Assembly (NCBI GenBank): GCA_017164015.1
Contig: CP071065.1
Coordinates: 6,663,501-6,727,500, forward strand
Length of the DNA: 64,000 nt
Source of the DNA: Nostoc sp. UHCC 0702
GTDB taxonomy: Bacteria; Cyanobacteriota; Cyanobacteriia; Cyanobacteriales; Nostocaceae
Direction: 5' to 3'
Below are positions 26,748 to 35,752 of the stretch, in pieces. The notes below the pieces were generated by a model. That model searched no databases. It saw only the letters and a program-made list of their open reading frames with translations, and had not been told where the DNA came from. How positions within the stretch are numbered: the first letter of the stretch is position 1; every line of letters begins with the position of its first letter. The position numbers and the translations under genes are program-made.

Positions 26748-27455
26748 CTATAATAGAGGCTTCTGAGCTTCCATATACAAAGTTTCCCAAGCTCTTTCAG
26801 GTTTATCTTTAAGTAATAACTCATCAGTTCCCTGCATAAAAGAAACCTCTTTTATATTAAAGAATCCTACTTTTTCTAAATATTTGCCTAATAGTTCACT
26901 ATCCCAGACGGACAAATGAATGTGGTCTTGAGTTAGATTTCTAATTGCTTCACAGCCTGTCTGCCATTGATTAAATTTTTCGTGTACTGTTTGACCACAA
27001 TAGTAGTTCACATATTTTCTCAAATCAGGAACAGTCAGTCTTAACCATGCACCAGGCTTCATTGTTCTGTATAACTCGTTGAGTAATTGCAAAGCCTGAT
27101 TGGGATACAAATGTTCAAGAGTATGTTCTGAAAAAACTCCGTCCCATACATTGTGATCACAGTTAAAAGGATATCTCAAGTCGAGCATCCAATCACGGTT
27201 ATTAGCATAGGGTTTCCAGAATTTAATGATATTGATATTGCTAAAAAAATCTGCATTTACCCAATCTTCAAAAATGGTTGAACCGCAACCTAAATGTAAT
27301 AAATTTAAGCTATTATTTTTGAATTTTGGCTTTGTTCGCAGGATTAACCTTCCATATAAACTAATCAATTCAAATTTAAACGATTTTATTAAATTTAATT
27401 GTAAGTATTTAGTATTAGTATTATTATTTATTTTATCTTCTGAAATGATAACCAT
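26748..27455 (-). CDS. Class I SAM-dependent methyltransferase
   Basis: 235 residues. Motif I appears as LLHLGCGSTIFEDWVNADFF (about 53-72); SEHTLEHLYPNQALQLLNEL and LRLTVPDLRKYV follow, the pattern of methyltransferase-11-like proteins found in polysaccharide loci. Probably methylates a sugar of the exopolysaccharide, though that substrate is inferred from position only. The gene is AT-rich (long AAT/TTT codon runs at the N-terminus). Confidence 0.85.
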   Translation of the reverse strand: MVIISEDKINNNTNTKYLQLNLIKSFKFELISLYGRLILRTKPKFKNNSLNLLHLGCGSTIFEDWVNADFFSNINIIKFWKPYANNRDWMLDLRYPFNCDHNVWDGVFSEHTLEHLYPNQALQLLNELYRTMKPGAWLRLTVPDLRKYVNYYCGQTVHEKFNQWQTGCEAIRNLTQDHIHLSVWDSELLGKYLEKVGFFNIKEVSFMQGTDELLLKDKPERAWETLYMEAQKPLL

Positions 27456-27578
27456 AAATTTTTGCCCTATCTATACAAATCATTAATGTAAGTTTGATTG
27501 ACCCAAAACAGTTACTTGTCTTTTCTGTCTGTCGATATACACAGTATATAGTTTTTATAACAAAATACAGTTTTAATA

Positions 27579-28898
27579 TCAATTAAGAAGTAATAATGAT
27601 TTAAATTGAAGTATAAATATTTTCCTCGTTCTTGGATTAATCCCATTAGCTAAAAATGAACCTACTGCATAAGATATTACTGTGGCGATCGCAGCACCTA
27701 CTCCTGAATAAGCAGGAATCAAAAATAGGTTTAATATTACATTAGTAATTCCCCCAATAATAGTTCTATACATGGAAAGGTGTGTCAAGCCTTCTGCTAT
27801 AAAATAGGGTGCTGTTGCCACTCCTGAAAATACGAACAATGAAGCCCAAATGTGAATTGCTAGCACCGTTCCTGCTTCTGCATAGCCATTACCAAACAAT
27901 AGGTTAATGATTGTTCCTGACAAAAATGTCATTGGTAAAGCAATTGTGAAAGAAATAAGCATTAGTAAGCGAAGCAATTTTTTTATTCGCCCATAGTATA
28001 AAGTTTCGTTAGCTTCTTTTTTAGCTGCATAAATTGAGGGAGCGCACGAAGATACAATTGTGGTCGGAATAAAATACCAAACTTCAGAAATACGTGCAGC
28101 CGCAGCATAAATACCTACTGCTTCTTTCCCAACCATTTGACCTAACATTATCTGGTCAATTTTCATATAAATTAGTATTGCAAAACCAGAAAAAATTAGA
28201 GGCCAACTTTCACTAAGTAGAGATTTAGCAACAGAAAATTTCCAACGCCACGACCAAACTGAATACTTATTAAATCTGTAGGCGATCGCCAAGCCTACTG
28301 CACCTAAAACAACCTCTGCTGATGTTGCATAAGCAAAAGCTAACAATGGTGCTTTGAGCGTAATCAAAATAATTTTGAGTAGGGTAATCGCTAAAAAGGC
28401 TGTATTTTTGGCAATCACAGTGTACTTAGACTTGACTTGGGATTGAAACCACAGATCAATTGTGTCAAAAGCCAGAAAAAATCCTGGTACTGCTAAGATG
28501 ATTACTAACCATACCGTTAGGGGTTCATCATTATTTGATAAAAAGATACTACCAAATGCTAAAAGTAAAGCTAAAATGGCGCCTACAAATTTTAGGCAAA
28601 AAGTTGTTCCTAAAATTTCTTCCTTGGCTGATGAATCATGAACAAGACGGCGGATTACTAAACTGTCTAATCCTAGACTGGCAACCGGCCCAAACAATGC
28701 TACAAAGGCGGCAGCGTAGTTAAAAAGACCATATTGCTGTACTCCCAGATAGCGGGCAACCCAAACTCCCACTATTAAACCAGCACCCATACGAAGTATG
28801 CGGTCAAAAAATAGCCACCCTGTATTTTTGATAATCTCATGCAGACCAGAGCGAGATTTGATAATTGACAACTTATGAATTTTAAATTTACATAGCAT
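27579..28898 (-). CDS. Polysaccharide flippase (Wzx/MATE-like)
   Basis: 439 residues with about twelve to fourteen membrane helices. The N-terminal LFFDRILRMGAGLIVGVWVARYLGVQQYGLFNYA pattern is diagnostic of Wzx-type oligosaccharide flippases, which move lipid-linked repeat units across the cytoplasmic membrane. A conserved EVWYFIPTTIVSSCAPSIY segment lies mid-protein. The start at 28898 (MLCKFKIHKL) lies 64 bp below the stop of the Wzc gene; a later ATG would also be possible since the first 25 residues are not conserved-looking. Confidence 0.92.
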   Translation of the reverse strand: MLCKFKIHKLSIIKSRSGLHEIIKNTGWLFFDRILRMGAGLIVGVWVARYLGVQQYGLFNYAAAFVALFGPVASLGLDSLVIRRLVHDSSAKEEILGTTFCLKFVGAILALLLAFGSIFLSNNDEPLTVWLVIILAVPGFFLAFDTIDLWFQSQVKSKYTVIAKNTAFLAITLLKIILITLKAPLLAFAYATSAEVVLGAVGLAIAYRFNKYSVWSWRWKFSVAKSLLSESWPLIFSGFAILIYMKIDQIMLGQMVGKEAVGIYAAAARISEVWYFIPTTIVSSCAPSIYAAKKEANETLYYGRIKKLLRLLMLISFTIALPMTFLSGTIINLLFGNGYAEAGTVLAIHIWASLFVFSGVATAPYFIAEGLTHLSMYRTIIGGITNVILNLFLIPAYSGVGAAIATVISYAVGSFLANGINPRTRKIFILQFKSLLLLN

Positions 28899-28962
28899 TG
28901 CATCAAATTCTAATTGTTGTGGTTTTCTGGCTCAAGAGGCTGCTGCTTCAAGTTGAATAGTC

Positions 28963-31155
28963 TCATTTCGTAACGACAGATTTTTGCGACACATAACCAG
29001 ATTCAGCAGAGTCTCTGGAATAGTAGAAGTAGCTGTCAGGCTCACTTTTAACATTTACACCGTTAAGAACCATGCCCAAAACCTGTTGACCTGACTGTTT
29101 GAGAAACTCTTTAGCTGCACTAGCACTAGCATAGTTGATCACCCCAGGTCGAACTACCAACATGATACCGTCAGCTAGCTTACTTAAAACAGCGGCATCT
29201 GCCATTCCCAATAGGGGAGGAGTATCGAAAATTACGAAATCGTATTCCTCTGTAAAGGAAGTGACTAATGTAGCCATCCTTTGAGAATCTAACAATGCTA
29301 CTGAATTAGGTGGTACAACTCCAGAAGGAAGAACGTAGAGGTAGGGCATTACTTCCTGTATTGCTACACGAATAGGAGATTGGTCAACAATTACATTCGA
29401 TAGCCCCACCGCATTTGTCATTCCCCAAATATGATGCTGTATTGGACGGCGCATATCGGCATCGACTAACAATACCCGATGTCCCAACTGAGCCATTGCT
29501 AAGGCTAAATTCGCAGCTACCTCAGACTTGCCTTCTTTGGATACGCAACTGCTAACAACAATTGCTTTTAACTTTTTATCCGAACTCAAGAACTTTAAAT
29601 TAGCTTGTAGTATTTGATATGCATCACCTACAGGAAAGTGAGGAATGTCTCTGCCAATAACTCTGGGAATTTGTTGATCTACTCCTGGCAGATAAGAACT
29701 TCTTTTGCCATTCCCACCTACTAAAGGTATCACCCCTAGCAATGTATATTGGAACAATTCCCTTGCTTCTTTTACTGTCTTCACAGAGCGGTCAATTAAA
29801 TCCAACATGAAGGCAGCGATTATGCCGAGCATAATACCAAAAATTCCTCCGCCTGCTATTATTAGCGCCTTACGAGGACCAGTGGGTTGATCTGGAACTA
29901 AGGCAGGAGAGATAATACGAGCATTGCCAATATTTTGGTTCTCCGCTAACTGTACTTCTTGGAGTCTCGTTAAAAGTGCTTCATAAGTTGTTTGAGACGC
30001 TTTTAGCTTCCTCTCAAGCTGCCGTTGAATCTGTTCTAGTCTAGGTAAAACATTTACTCTTTGCTTATAAGCAGACAGTTTGCTCGATAATGTAGCTATT
30101 TGTCCAGATAAACCTAACCGTTCTGCTTCAGTACTAGCAAAATTTTCAATCAGGCTTTGCCGCAATTCTCCAATCTGTAAATTTTCCACAGGAATTTGCT
30201 GATTACTACCTGCAACTTCCTTTATGCGTCCTTCTAGCAAGCTGTTGAGAGCAGCAATTTTTTCTTCCAAGTTAATGATAGTAGGATGCGTCGGTTGCAA
30301 ACGTGTTTGCTCAACCGTCAATTGGTTTTGTGCTTCTTGAAGTTGAGTAAGCACCTGCTGAATTCCAGGTACTTGGCTCAATGAGGCAAAGCTAACAGAT
30401 TGTCGTGAATCAATGCTCCCCTGATTTTGCAATTCTTTTGACCTAGCAGTAACATTAGCAAATTGAGCTTGAGCTTGAGCAAGTTGCTGTTCTAGGCTAG
30501 AGATCGTCTGGACTGCTAAATTTGCTTCTGTTTCTAGAGCGATTATTCTGTTTTCCTCTTTAAATTTACGTAGAGTTGACTCTGCCGCTCTTACGGATAG
30601 TTCACTAGCAGGGAGTTCTTTCAATATAAACTTACGAGCTGAGACTGCCTCAGCCCTATTTGCCTCTATGTTATTTTTGATATAAACTTCCATAAGTTGA
30701 TTAACAACTTTGGCAGCCAAATCTGGATCTTGATCTGTATAGGAAATCTGCAAGACCTCGGTTCCCTTGGCATTTTCTATCTTCAGTTTTTCCAAAAAAT
30801 CTTGTAATCTCATGAATTGACCCTGGTCATCCTTTAAGTCAAGTGTTCTAATGGTTTCCTGAATAACTGGAACAGAAGCAACTATCTTTGCCTGAGTTTC
30901 TAAAGGATTGTTTGTAGTAGTTAAAGCTTCAATTTGCCCTATGGCTTGCCCTAAACCCGTTAGGGAGCTTGTACGATTTGTCTTAATCAACAAACTGCCG
31001 TCTGCCTTGTATGACGGTTTCAATGAAAATGCAAACAAGGATGCAAGGGTAACAACTAGTCCAAAAACTCCTAATGCTGGTATCCAGCGTCGTCGCACAA
31101 CAAGTAGGTGTTTTTGAAAATCTATCTCTTCAACGTTATTTGAGTTAGTATCCAT
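28963..31155 (-). CDS. Polysaccharide chain-length regulator / tyrosine autokinase (Wzc-type)
   Basis: 730 residues. An N-terminal Wzz domain begins at residue 10 with a first membrane helix at about 28-48. A long periplasmic coiled coil runs about 170-410, and a second membrane helix lies near 427-447 (IIAGGGIFGIMLGIIAAFMLDL). The cytoplasmic BY-kinase follows with Walker A SCVSKEGKSEVAANLALA, Walker A' VLLVDADMRRP and Walker B FVIFDTPPLLG. The C-terminal tail carries a tyrosine cluster (DSYFYYSRDSAESGYV) as the autophosphorylation site. First gene of the minus-strand exopolysaccharide operon. No Wza-like export porin is in the window. Confidence 0.94.
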   Translation of the reverse strand: MDTNSNNVEEIDFQKHLLVVRRRWIPALGVFGLVVTLASLFAFSLKPSYKADGSLLIKTNRTSSLTGLGQAIGQIEALTTTNNPLETQAKIVASVPVIQETIRTLDLKDDQGQFMRLQDFLEKLKIENAKGTEVLQISYTDQDPDLAAKVVNQLMEVYIKNNIEANRAEAVSARKFILKELPASELSVRAAESTLRKFKEENRIIALETEANLAVQTISSLEQQLAQAQAQFANVTARSKELQNQGSIDSRQSVSFASLSQVPGIQQVLTQLQEAQNQLTVEQTRLQPTHPTIINLEEKIAALNSLLEGRIKEVAGSNQQIPVENLQIGELRQSLIENFASTEAERLGLSGQIATLSSKLSAYKQRVNVLPRLEQIQRQLERKLKASQTTYEALLTRLQEVQLAENQNIGNARIISPALVPDQPTGPRKALIIAGGGIFGIMLGIIAAFMLDLIDRSVKTVKEARELFQYTLLGVIPLVGGNGKRSSYLPGVDQQIPRVIGRDIPHFPVGDAYQILQANLKFLSSDKKLKAIVVSSCVSKEGKSEVAANLALAMAQLGHRVLLVDADMRRPIQHHIWGMTNAVGLSNVIVDQSPIRVAIQEVMPYLYVLPSGVVPPNSVALLDSQRMATLVTSFTEEYDFVIFDTPPLLGMADAAVLSKLADGIMLVVRPGVINYASASAAKEFLKQSGQQVLGMVLNGVNVKSEPDSYFYYSRDSAESGYVSQKSVVTK

Positions 31156-32022
31156 AATTTTTGCAGATATTGCTTGTAGGTAGTAGTAATAGTTAGTTCA
31201 CTGAATCTAAAAACTGTATGACATAAGTATGATACTACAAAGTGATGCAGGTTCGTTTATGTTAGGGTTTTATGGATGAATGATTATCTAAATTTTTAGA
31301 AATCGAGAAAATTATCAACTTTAAACTTACGTGCAAAAACATGATGCAAACTTTAATTTGAATACCAAGTGATCAACTTAGTTCAATTACTACAGCTATC
31401 TTTACACCATAATAAAACACATAGGATAATCGGATGTTATCACTAGAAGGTTCTACAATGGTTGGTTACAAATAGATGTTAGTACGCATATCAAGTATTT
31501 TTGAAGATAAAAATCCCGTAATTCCACCTTACTCATCGTTAAATATATCACAAATAAGTATAAGGTCAATCAAGATAGACTGAGATCATTAAGACCATCG
31601 AAGCCTTGCTCTTAAGTTAATAACAACTTATCATATAGCGGTTACGGACCTAGTGAGGTAAGTTTTCAAAGCTACTAAGCTTGGTAAAAAAGATTTGGGT
31701 GTACCTCACTTGCTTAGGAAACGCTATAATCTTGTATTTAATTACAGGATGATTGTTTTGAATTTATAAATACGTCCTAGATAACAATACCAGATATAAG
31801 TAAGTGTAGTCAATACTACTGTTGACAAAATTGTTAGCCAAATTGTCAAGATTAGGGATTACTCTCAAGCATGGAAACTGACTGTGGGGCATCTGAAAGA
31901 TTGACGATTCTTGTATCAAACAATTATGTGGACAAAAAAATGTTGCGCTTAAGAATGCTTGCAAGGTAATACCAATTCTCCATGAAGATGTACTAAATTA
32001 TTAGAGACAGAGGCAAAGGTGT
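31156..32022. other. Intergenic region upstream of the exopolysaccharide operon
   Basis: 870 bp, AT-rich, which must contain the promoter of the leftward operon starting at 31155. It holds the 95-bp element at 31634-31728. No other feature can be supported; a 66-codon minus-strand frame near 31764 is not protein-like. Confidence 0.5.
31634..31728 (+). repeat. 95-bp dispersed element, copy A
   Basis: Begins TATAGCG and ends CGCTATA (inverted 7-base ends), with a core including GACCTAGTGAGGTA and TTTTCAAAGCTACTAA. The same 95 bp occurs in reverse orientation at 39896-39990, with roughly 80 of 95 positions identical by eye and no gaps. Confidence 0.85.
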
Positions 32023-32578
32023 ATGGGTGTGATAAATCAGTTTAGAGTAGAAGTGCATGAAAGCCGTGAAGAATTACAATACAGATTGGCTTATGCGGTA
32101 ACTGCCGCAACAAAAGAACAGGTATAGATGCTTTATTGGATCAAGGCAGGGGCGATTGCAAGCAGACAGGAACTTTCATAGCGTTTGGGAACAGATGAAT
32201 CAAAGCGTGTATCAGTAGTTGTAACGGTATAAGCAAGGCGTTATGGATGGATTGCTTGAAGTCAAAACAGCCCTGGGAAAACCTGCTTTAATACCAGAAA
32301 CGGTGATGAACCAACTTCACGAACGTTTGGGCCAGCCTTCAGGATTCAAAAGTTCCAGCCAAATTCAGGAGTGGCTTACTCAAAAGTGGCAGATTGTAAT
32401 TGTATACAAGACTCTACATCAAATTGTACTTTACAAGCTTAACGCCAAATTGAAAATAACCCGTCCACGCAGCGCCAAAGCAAAACCGGAAGTCCAAGAA
32501 GCTTTTAAAAAACTTCCAAAATTAATTCAAGTATTGCTACGCTATTGGGGTACAGGTCAACAAGTAAGGTACTGAGTG
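32023..32578 (+). pseudogene. IS630-family transposase, N-terminal remnant
   Basis: Starts MGVINQFRVEVHESREELQ, continues YAVTAATKEQV then TAG, MLYWIKAGAIASRQELS then TAG, LGTDESKRVSVV, and after a further stop MDGLLEVKTALGKPALIPETV. It runs to LIQVLLRYWGTGQQVRY with TGA at 32573. This is the helix-turn-helix half of an IS630-type transposase; the DDE catalytic half is missing. At least three in-frame stops and the truncation make it dead. It separates the minus-strand operon from two plus-strand glycosyltransferases. Confidence 0.8.
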
Positions 32579-32684
32579 AAGACTGTATCAACTTACTGTC
32601 TAGTAATAAAAGCTTGAAAAATTGAAAAAATATGGTATTGTTTATTACATAAATTCTTGTAACATGGGACAACTTTAAGTCCAC

Positions 32685-32804
32685 ATGGACACTATTGCTG
32701 CACTTTATCCCGAACATTCCAAAAAACACATTGATAAACCAACTACTGAATTATTAATACGTGCTTCTTATAACTTCAATAATTTAATGATTATTGAAGC
32801 GTAG
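32685..32804 (+). pseudogene. Possible second transposase fragment
   Basis: A 39-codon frame (MDTIAALYPEHSKKHIDKP) with a flavour of the N-terminus of cyanobacterial IS4-like transposases, followed by nothing recognisable. It lies between the IS630 remnant and the glycosyltransferase gene. Identification is tentative. Confidence 0.3.
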
Positions 32805-32877
32805 TGCCAGTGTTTTGACTATGTTTCTCTGTAAATCTTCTAGAGCAGGAGATTATTTTGTTACCAAGGTTAATCAG

Positions 32878-33843
32878 ATGCTATTTTCACAAAATTTAAG
32901 TAACAACAAACTAAATACGCCAGTAGTTTTTATCATCTTCAAACGCCCAGACACTACAGAAAAGGTGTTTGAAGCAATTCGCCTAGCGAAGCCACCAAAA
33001 CTTTTGGTGATTGCAGATGGACCACGTGCCGAGCGTCCTGGCGAAGCAGAAAAATGTGAAGCGACTCGTGCAATTATTGAGCGAGTTGACTGGAATTGTG
33101 AAGTCTTAACTAACTACTCTGAAGTGAATTTAGGCTGTGCAAAACGAGTTACCAGCGGCTTAAATTGGGTTTTTGAGCAAGTTGAGGAAGCCATAATTCT
33201 TGAGGATGACTGTTTACCTCATCCTACATTTTTTTCATTTTGTGAGGAATTACTTGAAAAGTATAGACATGATAGCCGAATCATGTCAATTTCTGGACAA
33301 AATGTCCAGATGGGCAGAAAAAGAACAAATTACAGCTATTACTTTTCTCGCTACAACCATTGCTGGGGCTGGGCAAGTTGGAGAAGAGCATGGCAGTATT
33401 ACGATTTTCACATGAAGCTGTGGACAGAAATTAAAAATAGTGGTTTTCTGAAAGATATTTTGTGGGATCAGCGTGCAGTAGAATTTTGGAATAATTTCTT
33501 TCAGAATACCTATGATGAGCGAATAGACTCTTGGGCTGTGCGATGGACATTTGCTTGTTGGGTTCAAAATGGACTCAGCATCCTTTCAAATACGAATTTG
33601 ATTTCTAATATTGGATTTGGTTCGGAAGCAACTAACACATTTACAGAAAATGCATTTGCTAACTTACCTGTAGAAGCAATTGATTTTCCTTTAAATCATC
33701 CATCATTCCTGATTCGTGATGAAATAGCTGATAACTTTACACAAAATACATTATTTGATCCAAATTTAATATTACGTTTCAAAAGAAAAATCAAAAAAAT
33801 TAAGAGAATTTCATCTAAACTGACAAAAACCCTGAAAAATTAG
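32878..33843 (+). CDS. Glycosyltransferase (GT-A, GT2-like)
   Basis: 321 residues from ATG 32878 (MLFSQNLSNNKL); a frame opening further upstream at 32794 reads into IS-derived sequence, so I prefer this start although the AAGG upstream is weak. It has PVVFIIFKRPDTTEKVFEAIR, LLVIADGPRA, the DXD-like ILEDDCLPHPTFF (about 108-120) and NHCWGWASWRRAW, features of the GNT-I/GT2-like enzymes found in polysaccharide loci. It probably adds a side sugar to the same polymer as the operon at 19.5-31 kb. Confidence 0.85.
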   Translation: MLFSQNLSNNKLNTPVVFIIFKRPDTTEKVFEAIRLAKPPKLLVIADGPRAERPGEAEKCEATRAIIERVDWNCEVLTNYSEVNLGCAKRVTSGLNWVFEQVEEAIILEDDCLPHPTFFSFCEELLEKYRHDSRIMSISGQNVQMGRKRTNYSYYFSRYNHCWGWASWRRAWQYYDFHMKLWTEIKNSGFLKDILWDQRAVEFWNNFFQNTYDERIDSWAVRWTFACWVQNGLSILSNTNLISNIGFGSEATNTFTENAFANLPVEAIDFPLNHPSFLIRDEIADNFTQNTLFDPNLILRFKRKIKKIKRISSKLTKTLKN

Positions 33844-34322
33844 TAGGGACTTAACTTGAATTCCCTAATGGCTCAAGTGGTTATGATATTTCATGCTTTC
33901 TTAAATGATCCAAGAAAGCCAGTCTTGCAGGTGGTTTTAAAAAATTTCCCTGTGTCACAGGGTTTAAAGTAGGGGCGGGTTGATCAATATCGTCTTCCGC
34001 TAAGCCTAAGGTTATTTGTGAACGCGCCCCTGCTAAATTTATATATGAATGAAATACAAAAAAATATGTATTTCATCGAGTAGAGGGGTTTACAGATATC
34101 ATCAATTATGAGCGAGGTTATCGCTAAACCTGTACCTACTCCTTGAGGAGCGCGTGCTTATTAAATTCCCTCAATATATTTATGGGCATTCCCTTCTGCC
34201 TCCTTAATCAAATTAATCCAGATGTGATTAATTTCCAGCAGCCAGAAAAATTAGGGATATAGCTGGTTACACTTATGATTTTTCAAATGCAACTATTCAT
34301 CAATAACTAACTATAAGTAATT
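33844..34322. other. Intergenic region between two glycosyltransferases
   Basis: 480 bp without a gene. It contains a short CCCTGTGTCACAGGG hairpin (about 33949-33963), a 66-bp element with inverted ends AGGGGCG / CGCCCCT (33969-34034), and an AT-rich promoter-like approach to the ATG at 34323. Confidence 0.5.
33969..34034. repeat. Short palindromic-ended repeat
   Basis: GTAGGGGCG at the left end and CGCCCCTGC at the right form inverted termini around a 48-nt core with a TTCCGCTAAGCCTAAGG stretch. Probably one of the numerous small non-autonomous repeats of this genome. Confidence 0.5.
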
Positions 34323-35591
34323 ATGAAAATTTTACTGATTAATAGTTCTGATATTCAGGGTGGTGCAGCTCGTGCTGCCTATCGCTTACACCAAGGATTA
34401 CAGTATATTGATGTAAAGTCACAGATGCTCGTGCTTGAGAAATCTAGTAACGATAAAACAGTATTTGCACCCAAAACAGCAGTATCTCAAGGTATCGCAC
34501 GGGCAAAGAAGAGCCTTGATGCTTTGCCATTAAAATTTTATCGTCAGCGAAGTAAGACTCCATATTCTGTTCAGTGGGTGCCAGATAGAATTATTACCAA
34601 AGTGAATCAGATTAGTCCAGATATCATTAATCTGCACTGGATTAATGCCGCATTTATGCAAGTAGAAACAATTGCCAAACTGAAGCGTCCTTTGGTTTGG
34701 ACACTGCATGATATGTGGGCATTTACCGGGGGTTGTCATTACAGTGGGGATTGTGAAGGGTACTTAAAATCCTGTGGTGGCTGTCCCCAGCTTGGTAGTA
34801 CTAAAAATTGGGACTTATCTAGTTGGATATGGCAACGCAAAGCTAAGGCATGGAGGGATTTGAATCTGACAATTGTTTCACCCAGTACTTGGTTAGCCAA
34901 TTGTGCCAGAGCTAGTTACTTGTTTAAAGATTTGCAAATCGAAGTGATTCCCAATGGACTTGATACTCAAAAGTATAAACCTATCAATAAACGTGTCGCA
35001 CGAGAACTGCTGAATTTACCCCAAGATAAACAACTCATTTTATTCGGAGCTTTACAGGCAACTAGTGACATGCGGAAGGGTTTTCATTTATTAAAACCGG
35101 CTTTGGAAAGTCTCACTAAATCCGGTTGGAAAGATAGGTTAGAAGTAGCTATTTTAGGGGCATCTCAGCCTGAAAATCCTCCTGATTTTGGCTTTAAGGC
35201 TCACTATTTAGGCATATGTAATGATGATATATCTTTAGCTTTGGTTTATTCAGCAGCAGATGTGTTTGTTTTATCTTCAATTGAAGAAAATCTGGCGAAT
35301 ACAGTCATGGAGGCGATCGCCTGTGCTACACCCTGTGTCGCCTTCAATATTGGTGGTACATCGGATATGATTGAGCATGAGATCAATGGTTATTTAGCCC
35401 AACCTTTCAAAACTGAAGACCTAGCTCAAGGAATTGCTTGGGTATTAGAAAATCAAGAGAGGTACGAAAAGTTATCCTATCGCTCTCGTGAAAAGGCAGA
35501 ACAAAAGTTTTCTTTAGAAATTCAAGCAAATCAGTACATCTCACTTTTTGAGGAGATTGTCCATAAACATAAGGTGAGTGTACGGAATTAA
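34323..35591 (+). CDS. Glycosyltransferase family 4
   Basis: 422 residues. The N-terminus MKILLINSSDIQGGAARAAYRL and the Cys-rich segment FTGGCHYSGDCEGYLKSCGGCPQL (about 137-160) are typical of a GT4 subgroup found in colanic-acid-like loci (WcaC-like). The C-terminal GT-B half has LILFGALQATSDMRKGFHLL and the E-x7-E segment FVLSSIEENLANTVMEAIAC. ATG start 34323. Probably completes the exopolysaccharide repeat or decoration. It is followed by a perfect hairpin before the converging dnaJ-like gene. Confidence 0.92.
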   Translation: MKILLINSSDIQGGAARAAYRLHQGLQYIDVKSQMLVLEKSSNDKTVFAPKTAVSQGIARAKKSLDALPLKFYRQRSKTPYSVQWVPDRIITKVNQISPDIINLHWINAAFMQVETIAKLKRPLVWTLHDMWAFTGGCHYSGDCEGYLKSCGGCPQLGSTKNWDLSSWIWQRKAKAWRDLNLTIVSPSTWLANCARASYLFKDLQIEVIPNGLDTQKYKPINKRVARELLNLPQDKQLILFGALQATSDMRKGFHLLKPALESLTKSGWKDRLEVAILGASQPENPPDFGFKAHYLGICNDDISLALVYSAADVFVLSSIEENLANTVMEAIACATPCVAFNIGGTSDMIEHEINGYLAQPFKTEDLAQGIAWVLENQERYEKLSYRSREKAEQKFSLEIQANQYISLFEEIVHKHKVSVRN

Positions 35592-35624
35592 AAAACAGCA
35601 GGAAGTAGTGCAAATAAGTCTTTA
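35588..35624 (+). repeat. 37-bp repeat shared with 16501-16537
   Basis: TTAAAAAACAGCAGGA and the following bases through AAGTCTTTA match 16501-16537 at 33 of 37 positions, with weaker similarity continuing about 25 bp further. It begins at the stop codon of the glycosyltransferase. Confidence 0.6.
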
Positions 35625-35681
35625 TGATAAATATCAAAAGACATTTTTTGAGCGTGAAACTCGCCTACCGTGCTAGTTACT

Positions 35682-35708
35682 GTTGACTGCTAAACCTTAG
35701 CAGTCAAC
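35682..35708. terminator. Perfect 12-bp hairpin between converging genes
   Basis: GTTGACTGCTAA / TTAGCAGTCAAC with a three-base loop ACC. It lies midway between the stops of the plus-strand glycosyltransferase (35591) and the minus-strand DnaJ gene (35753). No T-run follows on either side, so termination is inferred from stem strength and position. Confidence 0.6.
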
Positions 35709-35752
35709 TACCCTGACGAACGACTATACAACAAATATGTCTTTTAACTTAT

